A stretch of 64,000 nucleotides of DNA, taken from Lachnospira multipara ATCC 19207 (GTDB lineage: Bacteria; Bacillota; Clostridia; Lachnospirales; Lachnospiraceae). The position numbers and the translations under genes were made by a program. Shown here in pieces: positions 53,923 to 61,722 of the stretch. Numbering within the stretch: position 1 is the stretch's first letter; every line of letters begins with the position of its first letter. Where the stretch lies: the NCBI RefSeq assembly GCF_000424105.1, contig NZ_AUJG01000004.1, positions 62,001 to 126,000 on the forward strand. Direction: 5' to 3'. The notes under the pieces were generated by a model. That model did no database searches. It was not told the DNA's origin and worked only from the letters and a program-made list of their open reading frames with translations.

Positions 53923-54840
53923 CTAGAATTTTACATTACCCTGTAACCAAATCTGGCCCTTAAATCTTCTGCCAATTTCTGGCTCGCCCATTAAATGCTT
54001 TGCATTAATGACTGTGGTAATCACAAGGCCGTTGCAGTCTAGAAGCATTATGTACATTTTCTCACCAGTATAAATATTCTCCTCAGTTTTAAGCTCTAGA
54101 ATCTCGCCCACAACTGAGTATTGGTCGCATTCCACGCCACATGGCATAAAAGTTGAGTCAATGATTGTGAAAATGTCCTCCTTAGTGATTCTTTGTGAGA
54201 GCTCATTGTACTTGTCCATATCCTCTATGGTTAAGCTCTCAATGGCGTTCTCATCGCCTTTTTTAGCAGCCTGAATTAGGTTCTTTCTTGACTCTTCCTC
54301 CTTAGCAGATCTCTTAATCTTCTTTTTCTTCGCTGTTGGAAGAAGGATTAAACCACCAAGAGAGAGGGCTGTTAGAGCCACTTTTTTATTTCTAATTGCC
54401 TGCTTTGAAATGGCATTTCTCACGTCTGGATTGAACTTTTCAAGCTTAAATTCCTTTCCACTAAAGAGATAATCGAAATAATCCATTACATTTTGCAAAT
54501 AAAAAATCAGGGTAACGCCCGTCTTTAGCTCATCGCAAATCACTGCGTAGGATTCCTTATCTAAATGTCTCTCCACCGTAAGTTCTTCATTATCCGTTAC
54601 TCTAGTGCCCACAACGAAGGGATAATAATATTCGTACTTAAAATTATCACCATCGTATCTACCAAAAATGTAGAGGCCTGTGGACTCACTTAGGCGCAAA
54701 ATTATCACGCCTCTATCTAGCTTTTCATGTCTTACGACAAATCCTTCTTTTAAACTTTCCTCAATACCTAATTTAATGAATTCTTCTTCCTTTTCGGAGG
54801 TCAAATCACTAAATCCCACTGCTCTAGTATATATGTTCAT
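53923..54840 (-). CDS. DUF3881 family protein
   Basis: A 305-residue cytoplasmic protein that I place in DUF3881, a family of unknown function found mainly in Lachnospiraceae. It opens MNIYTRAVGFSDLTSEKE, matching the family's aromatic-G-F-S start. The first ~150 residues are mixed strand and helix (FVVRHEKLDRGVIILRL, GLYIFGRYDGDNFKYEYYYP). A short hydrophobic stretch (152-165) and a basic KKKKIKR patch follow, and the C-terminal ~90 residues are strand-rich (SVVGEILELKTEENIYTG). It follows the HD-GYP gene by 21 bases and probably shares its transcript, a possible but unproven link to c-di-GMP signalling. Confidence 0.75.
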   Translation of the reverse strand: MNIYTRAVGFSDLTSEKEEEFIKLGIEESLKEGFVVRHEKLDRGVIILRLSESTGLYIFGRYDGDNFKYEYYYPFVVGTRVTDNEELTVERHLDKESYAVICDELKTGVTLIFYLQNVMDYFDYLFSGKEFKLEKFNPDVRNAISKQAIRNKKVALTALSLGGLILLPTAKKKKIKRSAKEEESRKNLIQAAKKGDENAIESLTIEDMDKYNELSQRITKEDIFTIIDSTFMPCGVECDQYSVVGEILELKTEENIYTGEKMYIMLLDCNGLVITTVINAKHLMGEPEIGRRFKGQIWLQGNVKF

Positions 54841-54861
54841 AAAATCACTCGTTTCTATAAT

Positions 54862-55959
54862 TTATTCTGTATCAACAATGAACATTGTGAGCTCTGTCAT
54901 AAGATTCTTCTCAATATTTTCTTCGTATGGTGTACCATCTGCGTGGAAGGTCATTTTTATAACAGGTCTATCTGTATATTCACGATTCTGCCTTATTACC
55001 ACGCCCTTTTCACCCTTATCAGTAATTACTGTAATGCCAACAGGGAAGGCTGCCACGGAGTCTAATAATTTTTCTGTAATAGCCGCGTCAAATGTAGTTC
55101 CTGCGTGCACCTTCAGATACTCAATGGCCTCATAAATCTTTAATTTTCTGTTTCCGATTCCACTTATGAGACTATCAAATTCATCACATATTGATACGAG
55201 TTTTACCTCTGACCTTAGTTTATCACCTGTTTGCTGAAAAGGATAGCCTGAACCATCAATTCTTTCATGATGAAGTAAAATAATCTCCTTTGCCACATCT
55301 GTTATCCAAGTTTCATCTTGAAGAGAACTATAGCCAAATATAGTGTGTTTCTTGTATTCAATGGCATCTTTGTCGGACATATCGGACTCTGTCACATTTA
55401 TATAAGGTACCTTAATATAGCGCAAACCTATATCGTGAAGGATTGCACCAAGAGATACATTTCTAACCTGCTTCTCGCTCATTCTTAGACGTAGAGCCAT
55501 AATTGTAGAGAGTGAGCACACATTTAAACAATGAGTATACATATCTGTACTGACATTTCGAATCTCCGTAATGTTAGTAATTACCTCTGGTTCCTCAAGT
55601 ACAGAGTCAATGATTCTCTCCGCTTCTCTTCCGATTTGCTTAAGTTCCTCATTGTGTTTGTAAATGTGCTTCTCTAAAACAGATTTGATTACTTCTCTAG
55701 AATTTTCAATTGTTTCCTCAACCTTATAAACATGTACAGTTTCCCCTTGTTTAGGAATTTCTACATGATTTTCTTCCTTAGTTTCATTAACAAGATCGTC
55801 CTTAATATAGACTTCATACAAACCTATATTGTGGATACGGTTTATTAAATCACTTGTGAGCACCACATCTGCGTGAATTAATACGATGTCGTTGTCAGAA
55901 ACTACAGGTAATGCCAATATTTCATTGCCTTTTAAGCTATCTACACTCACCTTTTTCAT
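54862..55959 (-). CDS. HD-GYP domain cyclic-di-GMP phosphodiesterase
   Basis: A 365-residue protein. The N-terminal ~110 residues are an uncharacterised DUF3391-like sensor part. The HD-GYP domain (about 120-330) has H143, H175-D176 in ILHDIG, and the diagnostic HHERIDGSGYP at 230-240, so the metal site looks complete. Such enzymes hydrolyse c-di-GMP and so influence motility and adhesion. With flagellar genes 12-18 kb away, a role in motility control is plausible but not shown. It heads an operon with the DUF3881 gene and is divergent from adhE. Confidence 0.93.
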   Translation of the reverse strand: MKKVSVDSLKGNEILALPVVSDNDIVLIHADVVLTSDLINRIHNIGLYEVYIKDDLVNETKEENHVEIPKQGETVHVYKVEETIENSREVIKSVLEKHIYKHNEELKQIGREAERIIDSVLEEPEVITNITEIRNVSTDMYTHCLNVCSLSTIMALRLRMSEKQVRNVSLGAILHDIGLRYIKVPYINVTESDMSDKDAIEYKKHTIFGYSSLQDETWITDVAKEIILLHHERIDGSGYPFQQTGDKLRSEVKLVSICDEFDSLISGIGNRKLKIYEAIEYLKVHAGTTFDAAITEKLLDSVAAFPVGITVITDKGEKGVVIRQNREYTDRPVIKMTFHADGTPYEENIEKNLMTELTMFIVDTE

Positions 55960-56175
55960 AGCCTACCCCACTTAATGCTGCATTTGATCTGGTTTATAAA
56001 ATTATCACGTTCAAGTACTTTATATCTATGTATACTTTTTGTTAATTTTTTAGCATAAAAATATAGCTAGCACTTGCAATTAATTATAAAATAACATATA
56101 TTTAATAATATATCAATTAGTTGTGGAATAAAAAAAATATTACTAGTAAATGTACAAATTTTTAGGTGAAATTGC

Positions 56176-56193
56176 TTGTTATTTTTTTAACAG
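56176..56193. promoter_or_regulatory. Rex operator O1 upstream of the adhE promoter
   Basis: TTGTTATTTTTTTAACAG matches the Rex consensus at 12 of 14 fixed positions and ends six bases before the -35 box of adhE. Confidence 0.65.
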
Positions 56194-56199
56194 TTTCTA

Positions 56200-56228
56200 T
56201 TGACACGGGTTATTTCTCATGGTATATT
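56200..56228 (+). promoter_or_regulatory. Sigma-A promoter of adhE
   Basis: TTGACA (56200-56205) and TATATT (56223-56228) are 17 bases apart. Initiation near 56235 would give a leader of about 210 bases. Confidence 0.8.
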
Positions 56229-56232
56229 GACC

Positions 56233-56250
56233 TTGTTAATTAATTATCAA
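56233..56250. promoter_or_regulatory. Rex operator O2 at the adhE transcription start
   Basis: TTGTTAATTAATTATCAA matches the Rex consensus at 13 of 14 fixed positions and covers the predicted start site. Its centre is 57 bp from that of O1. Confidence 0.75.
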
Positions 56251-56298
56251 ACTTCGTTAGAAAAGTAACTTTTCCTTTAGAGCTACTTTTTACCTAAA

Positions 56299-56443
56299 TT
56301 AGAAGCGTAAAGCGCTGCTTACGTTTCTAAAGAATTTATTTACGATATGAAATATAGACCTCCCTTAATTAGCAACAACGTTTTATCTATATTTCTTTAT
56401 CCGGGTCGTAAGTCAAATTTATTGGCAGCGCAGAAATGAGGAG
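56299..56443 (+). promoter_or_regulatory. Structured adhE leader with possible pseudoknot
   Basis: A 12-bp hairpin (56299-56310 with 56319-56330) has the loop AGCGCTGC. A second element nests GAAATATAGA/TCTATATTTC (56349-56358, 56386-56395) inside TTACGA/TCGTAA (56340-56345, 56406-56411). The loop bases GCGCTGC (56312-56318) are the exact complement of GCAGCGC (56425-56431), which lies six bases before the ribosome site. The fold resembles a translational switch, but I do not recognise a known class. Confidence 0.5.
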
Positions 56444-56446
56444 ATT

Positions 56447-59083
56447 ATGTCAGAGAAACAGAAAACATTAGTCGTTGACACAGTCGAAGCTCTTGAAGAA
56501 AAGCTTAATTCAGTAAGAAAAGCACAGCGTGAATTCGCTACATTTTCTCAGGAACAGGTAGACAAGATTTTTAGAGCAGCAGCTCTTGCAGCTAACAAGG
56601 AAAGAATTCGTCTTGCTAAGTTAGCAGTTGAAGAAACAGGAATGGGTATCGTTGAAGATAAGGTTATCAAGAACCATTTCGCTTCTGAGTATATCTACAA
56701 TAAGTACAAGGACACAAAGACTTGTGGTGTTCTTGAAAGAGATACAGCTGCTGGTATTACTAAGATTGCAGAGCCTATCGGTGTTGTTGCTGCTGTTATT
56801 CCAACAACAAACCCTACATCAACTGCTATTTTTAAGACATTAGTATCTTTAAAGACTCGTAACGGTATTATTATCAGTCCTCACCCAAGAGCTAAGGGTT
56901 CAACAATTGAAGCTGCTAGAGTAGTTCTTGAGGCTGCAGTTAAGGCTGGTGCTCCAGAAGGTATCATTGGTTGGATTGATGTTCCATCTCTTGACTTAAC
57001 AAATATGCTTATGAAGGAAGCTGATATCATCCTTGCAACTGGTGGTCCTGGTATGGTTAAGTCAGCTTACTCATCAGGAACTCCTGCACTCGGTGTTGGT
57101 GCTGGTAACACTCCTGCAATCATTGATGAAACAGCAGATATTACATTAGCTGTTAACTCAATCATTCATTCTAAGACATTTGATAATGGTATGATTTGTG
57201 CTTCAGAACAGTCAGTAATCGTTGATAAGAAGATTTACGATGCTGTTAAGAAGGAATTTGAAGACAGAGGATGCTATTTCTTAAATAAGACAGAAACAGA
57301 AAAGGTTAGAAAGACTATCCTTATTAACGGTGCCTTAAATGCTAAGATCGTTGGTCAGAAGGCTGCTACAATCGCTGCTCTAGCTGGTGTTAAGGTTCCA
57401 GAAGAAACTAAGATTATTATCGGTGAAGTTACATCTGTTGATATTTCAGAAGAATTTGCTCATGAAAAGTTATCTCCAGTACTTGCTATGTACAAGGCTG
57501 ATGACTTCGAAGATGCTATGGATAAGGCTTCACACTTAATCGCTGATGGTGGTTTTGGTCATACTTCTTCACTTTATATCAACATTCCTACACAGCAGGA
57601 AAAGATTGCTAAGTGGTCAGAAGCTATGAAGACTTGCCGTTGCTTAATTAACACACCTTCTTCACAGGGTGGTATCGGTGATATTTACAACTTCACTCTT
57701 ACACCTTCACTTACTCTTGGTTGTGGTTCTTGGGGTGGTAACTCAGTTTCAGAAAACGTTGGAGTTAAGCACCTTATTAATATCAAGAATGTCGCTGAGA
57801 GGAGAGAAAATATGCTTTGGTTTAGAGCACCTGAAAAGGTTTACTTCAAGAAGGGTTGTCTTCCAGTAGCTCTTGATGAATTAAAGAACGTTATGGGTAA
57901 GAAGAAGGCCTTCATCGTAACTGATCAGTTCCTTTATAAGAACGGTCATATTAAGAACATTACAGATAAGCTCGATGAAATGGGTATCCAGTATACTTGC
58001 TTCTATGATGTAGCTCCAGATCCAACACTTGCTTGTGCTAAGGCTGGTGCAGAAGCTATGAGATTATTTGAACCAGATACAATCATTGCTATCGGTGGTG
58101 GTTCTGCTATGGATGCTGGTAAGATCATGTGGGTTATGTATGAGCATCCAGAAGCTGACTTCGAAGATATGGCAATGCGTTTCATGGATATTAGAAAGAG
58201 AATTTACACATTCCCTAAGATGGGTGAAAAGGCTTACTTCGTAGCTATTTCTACTTCATCTGGTACAGGTTCTGAAGTAACTCCATTCGCAGTTATTACA
58301 GATGAAAAGACAGGTTTAAAGTATCCTTTAGCTGATTATGAATTACTTCCTAATATGGCTATTGTTGATGCTGATATGCATATGACTCAGCCTAAGGGCT
58401 TAACAGCTGCTTCAGGTTTTGATGCATTAGTTCACGCTTTAGAGGCTTATGCTTCTATTATGGCTACAGAGTTTACAGATGGTATTTCTCTTAAGGCTAT
58501 TAAGACTATATTTGATTATTTACCATCAGCTTATGAAAATGGTGCTAACGACGCTAAGGCTAGAGAAAAGATGGCAGTAGCTAGCTGTATGGCTGGTATG
58601 GCATTTGCTAACGCATTCCTTGGTGTTTGCCACTCTATGGCTCATAAGCTTGGTGCTTACCATCACTTACCACACGGTGTTGCAAATGCAATTCTTCTTA
58701 CAGATGTAATGAAGTTTAATGCCGTTGACGTACCTACTAAGATGGGAACATTCCCACAGTATCAGTATCCACATTGTAAGGAACGTTACGTAGAGGTTGC
58801 TGAATTCTTAGGTATCCAGGGTAAGAACGATGATGAAAAGTTCAACAAGCTCATCGATAAGATTGAAGAACTTAAGCATACAATCGGTATTAAAGATACA
58901 ATTAAAGATTACGGCATTGAAGAAAAGGATTTCCTTGCTACTCTTGATGAAATGTCAGAGATGGCCTTCGATGATCAGTGTACAGGTGCTAATCCAAGAT
59001 ATCCACTTATCAGTGAAATCAAGGAAATGTACATCAAGGCTTACTATGGTAAGGTTGTTGATATCACAAAGAAGACAAAATAA
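56447..59083 (+). CDS. adhE: Bifunctional acetaldehyde-CoA/alcohol dehydrogenase
   Basis: An 878-residue AdhE that turns acetyl-CoA into ethanol through acetaldehyde, oxidising two NADH. The N-terminal aldehyde dehydrogenase (1-440) has the catalytic C251 in NGMICASEQS and GVGAGNTPA. The C-terminal iron alcohol dehydrogenase has GGGSAMDAGK, GFDALVHALEAY, and HSMAHKLGAYHHLPHG, with the iron ligands intact. Such proteins assemble into spirosomes. Codon use is strongly biased toward GGT, GCT and AAG, indicating high expression. Two Rex-like palindromes flank the promoter, and the leader is long and structured. Confidence 0.98.
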   Translation: MSEKQKTLVVDTVEALEEKLNSVRKAQREFATFSQEQVDKIFRAAALAANKERIRLAKLAVEETGMGIVEDKVIKNHFASEYIYNKYKDTKTCGVLERDTAAGITKIAEPIGVVAAVIPTTNPTSTAIFKTLVSLKTRNGIIISPHPRAKGSTIEAARVVLEAAVKAGAPEGIIGWIDVPSLDLTNMLMKEADIILATGGPGMVKSAYSSGTPALGVGAGNTPAIIDETADITLAVNSIIHSKTFDNGMICASEQSVIVDKKIYDAVKKEFEDRGCYFLNKTETEKVRKTILINGALNAKIVGQKAATIAALAGVKVPEETKIIIGEVTSVDISEEFAHEKLSPVLAMYKADDFEDAMDKASHLIADGGFGHTSSLYINIPTQQEKIAKWSEAMKTCRCLINTPSSQGGIGDIYNFTLTPSLTLGCGSWGGNSVSENVGVKHLINIKNVAERRENMLWFRAPEKVYFKKGCLPVALDELKNVMGKKKAFIVTDQFLYKNGHIKNITDKLDEMGIQYTCFYDVAPDPTLACAKAGAEAMRLFEPDTIIAIGGGSAMDAGKIMWVMYEHPEADFEDMAMRFMDIRKRIYTFPKMGEKAYFVAISTSSGTGSEVTPFAVITDEKTGLKYPLADYELLPNMAIVDADMHMTQPKGLTAASGFDALVHALEAYASIMATEFTDGISLKAIKTIFDYLPSAYENGANDAKAREKMAVASCMAGMAFANAFLGVCHSMAHKLGAYHHLPHGVANAILLTDVMKFNAVDVPTKMGTFPQYQYPHCKERYVEVAEFLGIQGKNDDEKFNKLIDKIEELKHTIGIKDTIKDYGIEEKDFLATLDEMSEMAFDDQCTGANPRYPLISEIKEMYIKAYYGKVVDITKKTK

Positions 59084-59146
59084 TTTTATTTAGATTTTGA
59101 ACAAAGCTTTTTATGGGGACTATTTAGTAGTAGAAAGGATGAGCAC

Positions 59147-59914
59147 ATGAAAAAATTAATAGCTGAAAATAAATTAAAATCCGTTTATTTAGACGGTAAC
59201 AAGGTAACTAAGGTTTTTGACAAGAAGTATAATAAGTCAGACGTTTTATATGAAGCTCTTAATACAGCTCGTGTAGAAGATGCTGGGGCAAAGATACCTA
59301 AGCTTTTATCAGTTGATGTAGCTGATGGACAGTGGAGTATCACAAGTGAGTATGTAGAAGGACCAACTCTTACTGAGTTAATCAAGAAGTATCCTGCTAA
59401 GGTTGATGAGTACATCAACAAGATGGTTGAATACCAGGTTGAGTTCCAGAAGAAGTCTAACCCATTACTCTTAGTACTAAAGGACAAGCTTCACAGACAG
59501 ATTGATTCTTTAACAAATATCGATAGCTCAACAAAGTATGAGCTTGAGACAAGACTTGATTCTATGCATAATCATACAAAGCTTTGTCACGGTGATTTTT
59601 GTCCAGATAACATTATCGCCGATGTTGATAAAGATGGTAACATTAAGGGTCTTACTGCTGTAGACTGGGTACATGCTACTCAGGGTAACGCTTCTGCAGA
59701 TATTGCTAATACTTATCTTTTACTTAAGCTTCAGTATGGTGAGGCAAGTGATATTGCTGATAAGTATATGGATGCTTTCTGTAAGGCAACTAACACACAG
59801 AAGACATATGTTACTACATGGCTTCCAATTGTAGCTGCAGCTAGATTAGCTAAAGACAAGAAGGAAGAAAAAGACTTGCTTGAGAAGTGGATTAATGTCG
59901 TTGATTTCCAGTAA
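59147..59914 (+). CDS. APH/choline-kinase-like phosphotransferase
   Basis: A 255-residue small-molecule kinase of the aminoglycoside phosphotransferase fold. The catalytic loop is LCHGDFCPDNII (H-G-D-x4-N) and the metal-binding Asp is in AVDWVHA. The N-terminal lobe is short, with KVTKVFDKKYN in the place of the ATP-binding lysine strand. It follows adhE by 63 bases with AAAGGATG before the start and no terminator between, so co-transcription is likely. Codon bias is like that of adhE. Choline, ethanolamine or sugar kinases share this pattern; antibiotic resistance is not implied. Confidence 0.8.
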   Translation: MKKLIAENKLKSVYLDGNKVTKVFDKKYNKSDVLYEALNTARVEDAGAKIPKLLSVDVADGQWSITSEYVEGPTLTELIKKYPAKVDEYINKMVEYQVEFQKKSNPLLLVLKDKLHRQIDSLTNIDSSTKYELETRLDSMHNHTKLCHGDFCPDNIIADVDKDGNIKGLTAVDWVHATQGNASADIANTYLLLKLQYGEASDIADKYMDAFCKATNTQKTYVTTWLPIVAAARLAKDKKEEKDLLEKWINVVDFQ

Positions 59915-59983
59915 TATTAATCTCCTTTAAATATAATAATGTGTAATAGATTTGATATTAATTTCTTCTCATTTCAACACAAG

Positions 59984-60015
59984 AAACGCTCCTAGCCAAG
60001 CTAGGGGCGTTTTTG
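59984..60015 (+). terminator. Intrinsic terminator of the adhE transcript
   Basis: A 13-bp stem with one T-G pair (59984-59996 with 60000-60012), a 3-base loop and TTTTT. Confidence 0.92.
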
Positions 60016-60033
60016 ATTTTATATTATTTTTCT

Positions 60034-60044
60034 GAAAATGTATC
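60034..60044 (+). repeat. GAAAATGTATC dispersed intergenic motif
   Basis: An exact copy of the dispersed 11-mer, located between the kinase terminator and the GH43 stop codon. Confidence 0.5.
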
Positions 60045-60063
60045 TATTATTAATCCTTTAAAT

Positions 60064-60158
60064 CTGTAAAATTTGCTGTGTAATTTTCAGACATTTTTCA
60101 ATGATTTCTTTTGTAAATTTTAGACATTATATCAATTTGTTCTTTTGTAAAATTTAGA
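60064..60158. repeat. Tandem repeats spanning the GH43 stop codon
   Basis: Imperfect units built around TTGTAAAATTTAGAC begin near 60079, 60111 and 60145, a period of 32-34 bases, with a partial unit at 60064. The unit at 60145 contains the GH43 stop codon, so the others look like duplications of the gene's 3' end. Confidence 0.6.
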
Positions 60159-61623
60159 CCTTCTTAAAACTAAAGTCCTTAAATTCAAATTCACCCTCAC
60201 CCTCGTATCTAAAGAATATAGCGAATATTTCTCCTTCTATTAATGGGAATTTATCTGTATTAAAACTTGTCCATGTCTCATTTTTACAATTTAACTCAAA
60301 GCAAATATTTTCATTTTCATAAGCGCTATTCTTATAAATAAGCTTTATATTAAATTTACCTTTAGCCTCTCCACGAATTGTTAGATTAAGAGTCATATTA
60401 GTGGACTTAGAAGAGTTTGTAAATGTAGTAGTAGCTGTAGGAGCCGGCAATTCAAAGTACTTATAGCCAATCACACATGTATTATGAATATGTGAAACAT
60501 ACTGGTCTTCTCCTACTTCTCTGTCAGGGCCATCTTGGCTTATTCTAAGGCTATTTAGAGCCTTTTCTTCCTTTTCCTTATAATTTATCCCATCAATCAA
60601 ATTACAGGCTATATAGCTTGGAATTGTGCCTTTAAGTTTTAATGGACCATCATTTAAACCACAACTTGTTGCTTCCACTTGTTTAAAGCTGCCATCATCT
60701 GCCATATATATTTTCTCTGCAACGGCCTGTCGGCTATATGAGCTAGCATTACTATATCTGTGATCAAAGATGTAGTATTGATTCTTAATCTTAATTAAAC
60801 TGCCATGAGTATTCCCATTAGGATAAGCCGGCTTATCGGCCGTATAACCATTTATTCCTACATCTGATGTGGAATGTAGCCTTCCTTTATATACAAAATC
60901 CCTATCAGGATACTTGCTCATCATATAGTGAAGGCCACCTAGTCGCACTGAATAAATTAGATAGTAATTATCCCCAAATTTGCGCATAGAAGGAGCTTCA
61001 AAATACCTAGTTTCATCATAGAAATCATCCTTTCTATTAATGACAACTACAGGCTCTGACTTCATAGTTAGATAGTCATCTTCTATTTTTGATACGTGAC
61101 ATCCCACATATTTCCTGCCTAATTCGTCCTCTTCTTGTCTTGGACAAAAGCCAGAATAAAGATAAATCTCCCCATCATCATCCATAAATACAGCCGGGTC
61201 AAACTGATAATAATCCCCTGCCTTAGTGCCATAGACGCGTCCATCAGCTAGTGAAACATCCCCTAGGTAACTATATTTTCCTGCAGGCTCATTACAAACT
61301 GCGACAGATATTATTGAGGAATGAGCAAGGGAATAATATAGATAAAATCTGCCATCTTTTCCCTTTATCACATCAGGTGCAAATAAAATTTTTCTATCTA
61401 CCTGCTTTGGATCATCTTCTTTTCTATAAATCACACCTTCATAGCGCCAATTAGCTAGATTATCAATTGATGCAGACCAACAGACGTAATCATTTTCACA
61501 ATAATCCTTTCCTCCAAACTTGTCGTGACTTCCGTACAGATAAACTCTATCTCCAAAGATATGTGGCTCCCCGTCTGGCACATATTCATAACTTGGTAAA
61601 AATGGATTCACTGCCTCTTTCAT
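60154..61623 (-). CDS. Glycoside hydrolase family 43 enzyme
   Basis: A 489-residue GH43 enzyme without a signal peptide, so probably cytoplasmic and active on imported arabino- or xylo-oligosaccharides. The five-bladed propeller (1-310) holds the three acidic residues D17 (YVPDGEP), D142 (QFDPAVF) and E209 (RYFEAPS). The C-terminal ~130 residues are beta-rich and CBM6-like. GGGGG lies five bases before the start. It has no transporter next to it and seems to be a single-gene unit. Arabinofuranosidase, xylosidase and galactosidase activities are not distinguishable here. Confidence 0.92.
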   Translation of the reverse strand: MKEAVNPFLPSYEYVPDGEPHIFGDRVYLYGSHDKFGGKDYCENDYVCWSASIDNLANWRYEGVIYRKEDDPKQVDRKILFAPDVIKGKDGRFYLYYSLAHSSIISVAVCNEPAGKYSYLGDVSLADGRVYGTKAGDYYQFDPAVFMDDDGEIYLYSGFCPRQEEDELGRKYVGCHVSKIEDDYLTMKSEPVVVINRKDDFYDETRYFEAPSMRKFGDNYYLIYSVRLGGLHYMMSKYPDRDFVYKGRLHSTSDVGINGYTADKPAYPNGNTHGSLIKIKNQYYIFDHRYSNASSYSRQAVAEKIYMADDGSFKQVEATSCGLNDGPLKLKGTIPSYIACNLIDGINYKEKEEKALNSLRISQDGPDREVGEDQYVSHIHNTCVIGYKYFELPAPTATTTFTNSSKSTNMTLNLTIRGEAKGKFNIKLIYKNSAYENENICFELNCKNETWTSFNTDKFPLIEGEIFAIFFRYEGEGEFEFKDFSFKKV

Positions 61624-61659
61624 AAAATCCCCCTATATAAAATCATTTTCTTATAAAAA

Positions 61660-61692
61660 AATCTGCCTATACCCATTGGATATAAGCAGATT
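61660..61692 (-). terminator. Intrinsic terminator of serS
   Basis: An 11-bp stem with a single bulge (AATCTGC-CTATA with TATA-A-GCAGATT) is followed by a run of seven T on the minus strand. Confidence 0.85.
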
Positions 61693-61722
61693 AGTTTTTA
61701 AATCTATCGATTAACTATTTAA

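Noticed and set aside
54680-55135. Open frame of 151 codons opposite the HD-GYP and DUF3881 genes
   Set aside because: It spans the junction of two well-supported genes on the other strand and has no recognisable motif.
60064-60158. CRISPR-like array
   Set aside because: The units are diverged, lack conserved repeats with unique spacers, and include a gene's stop codon.
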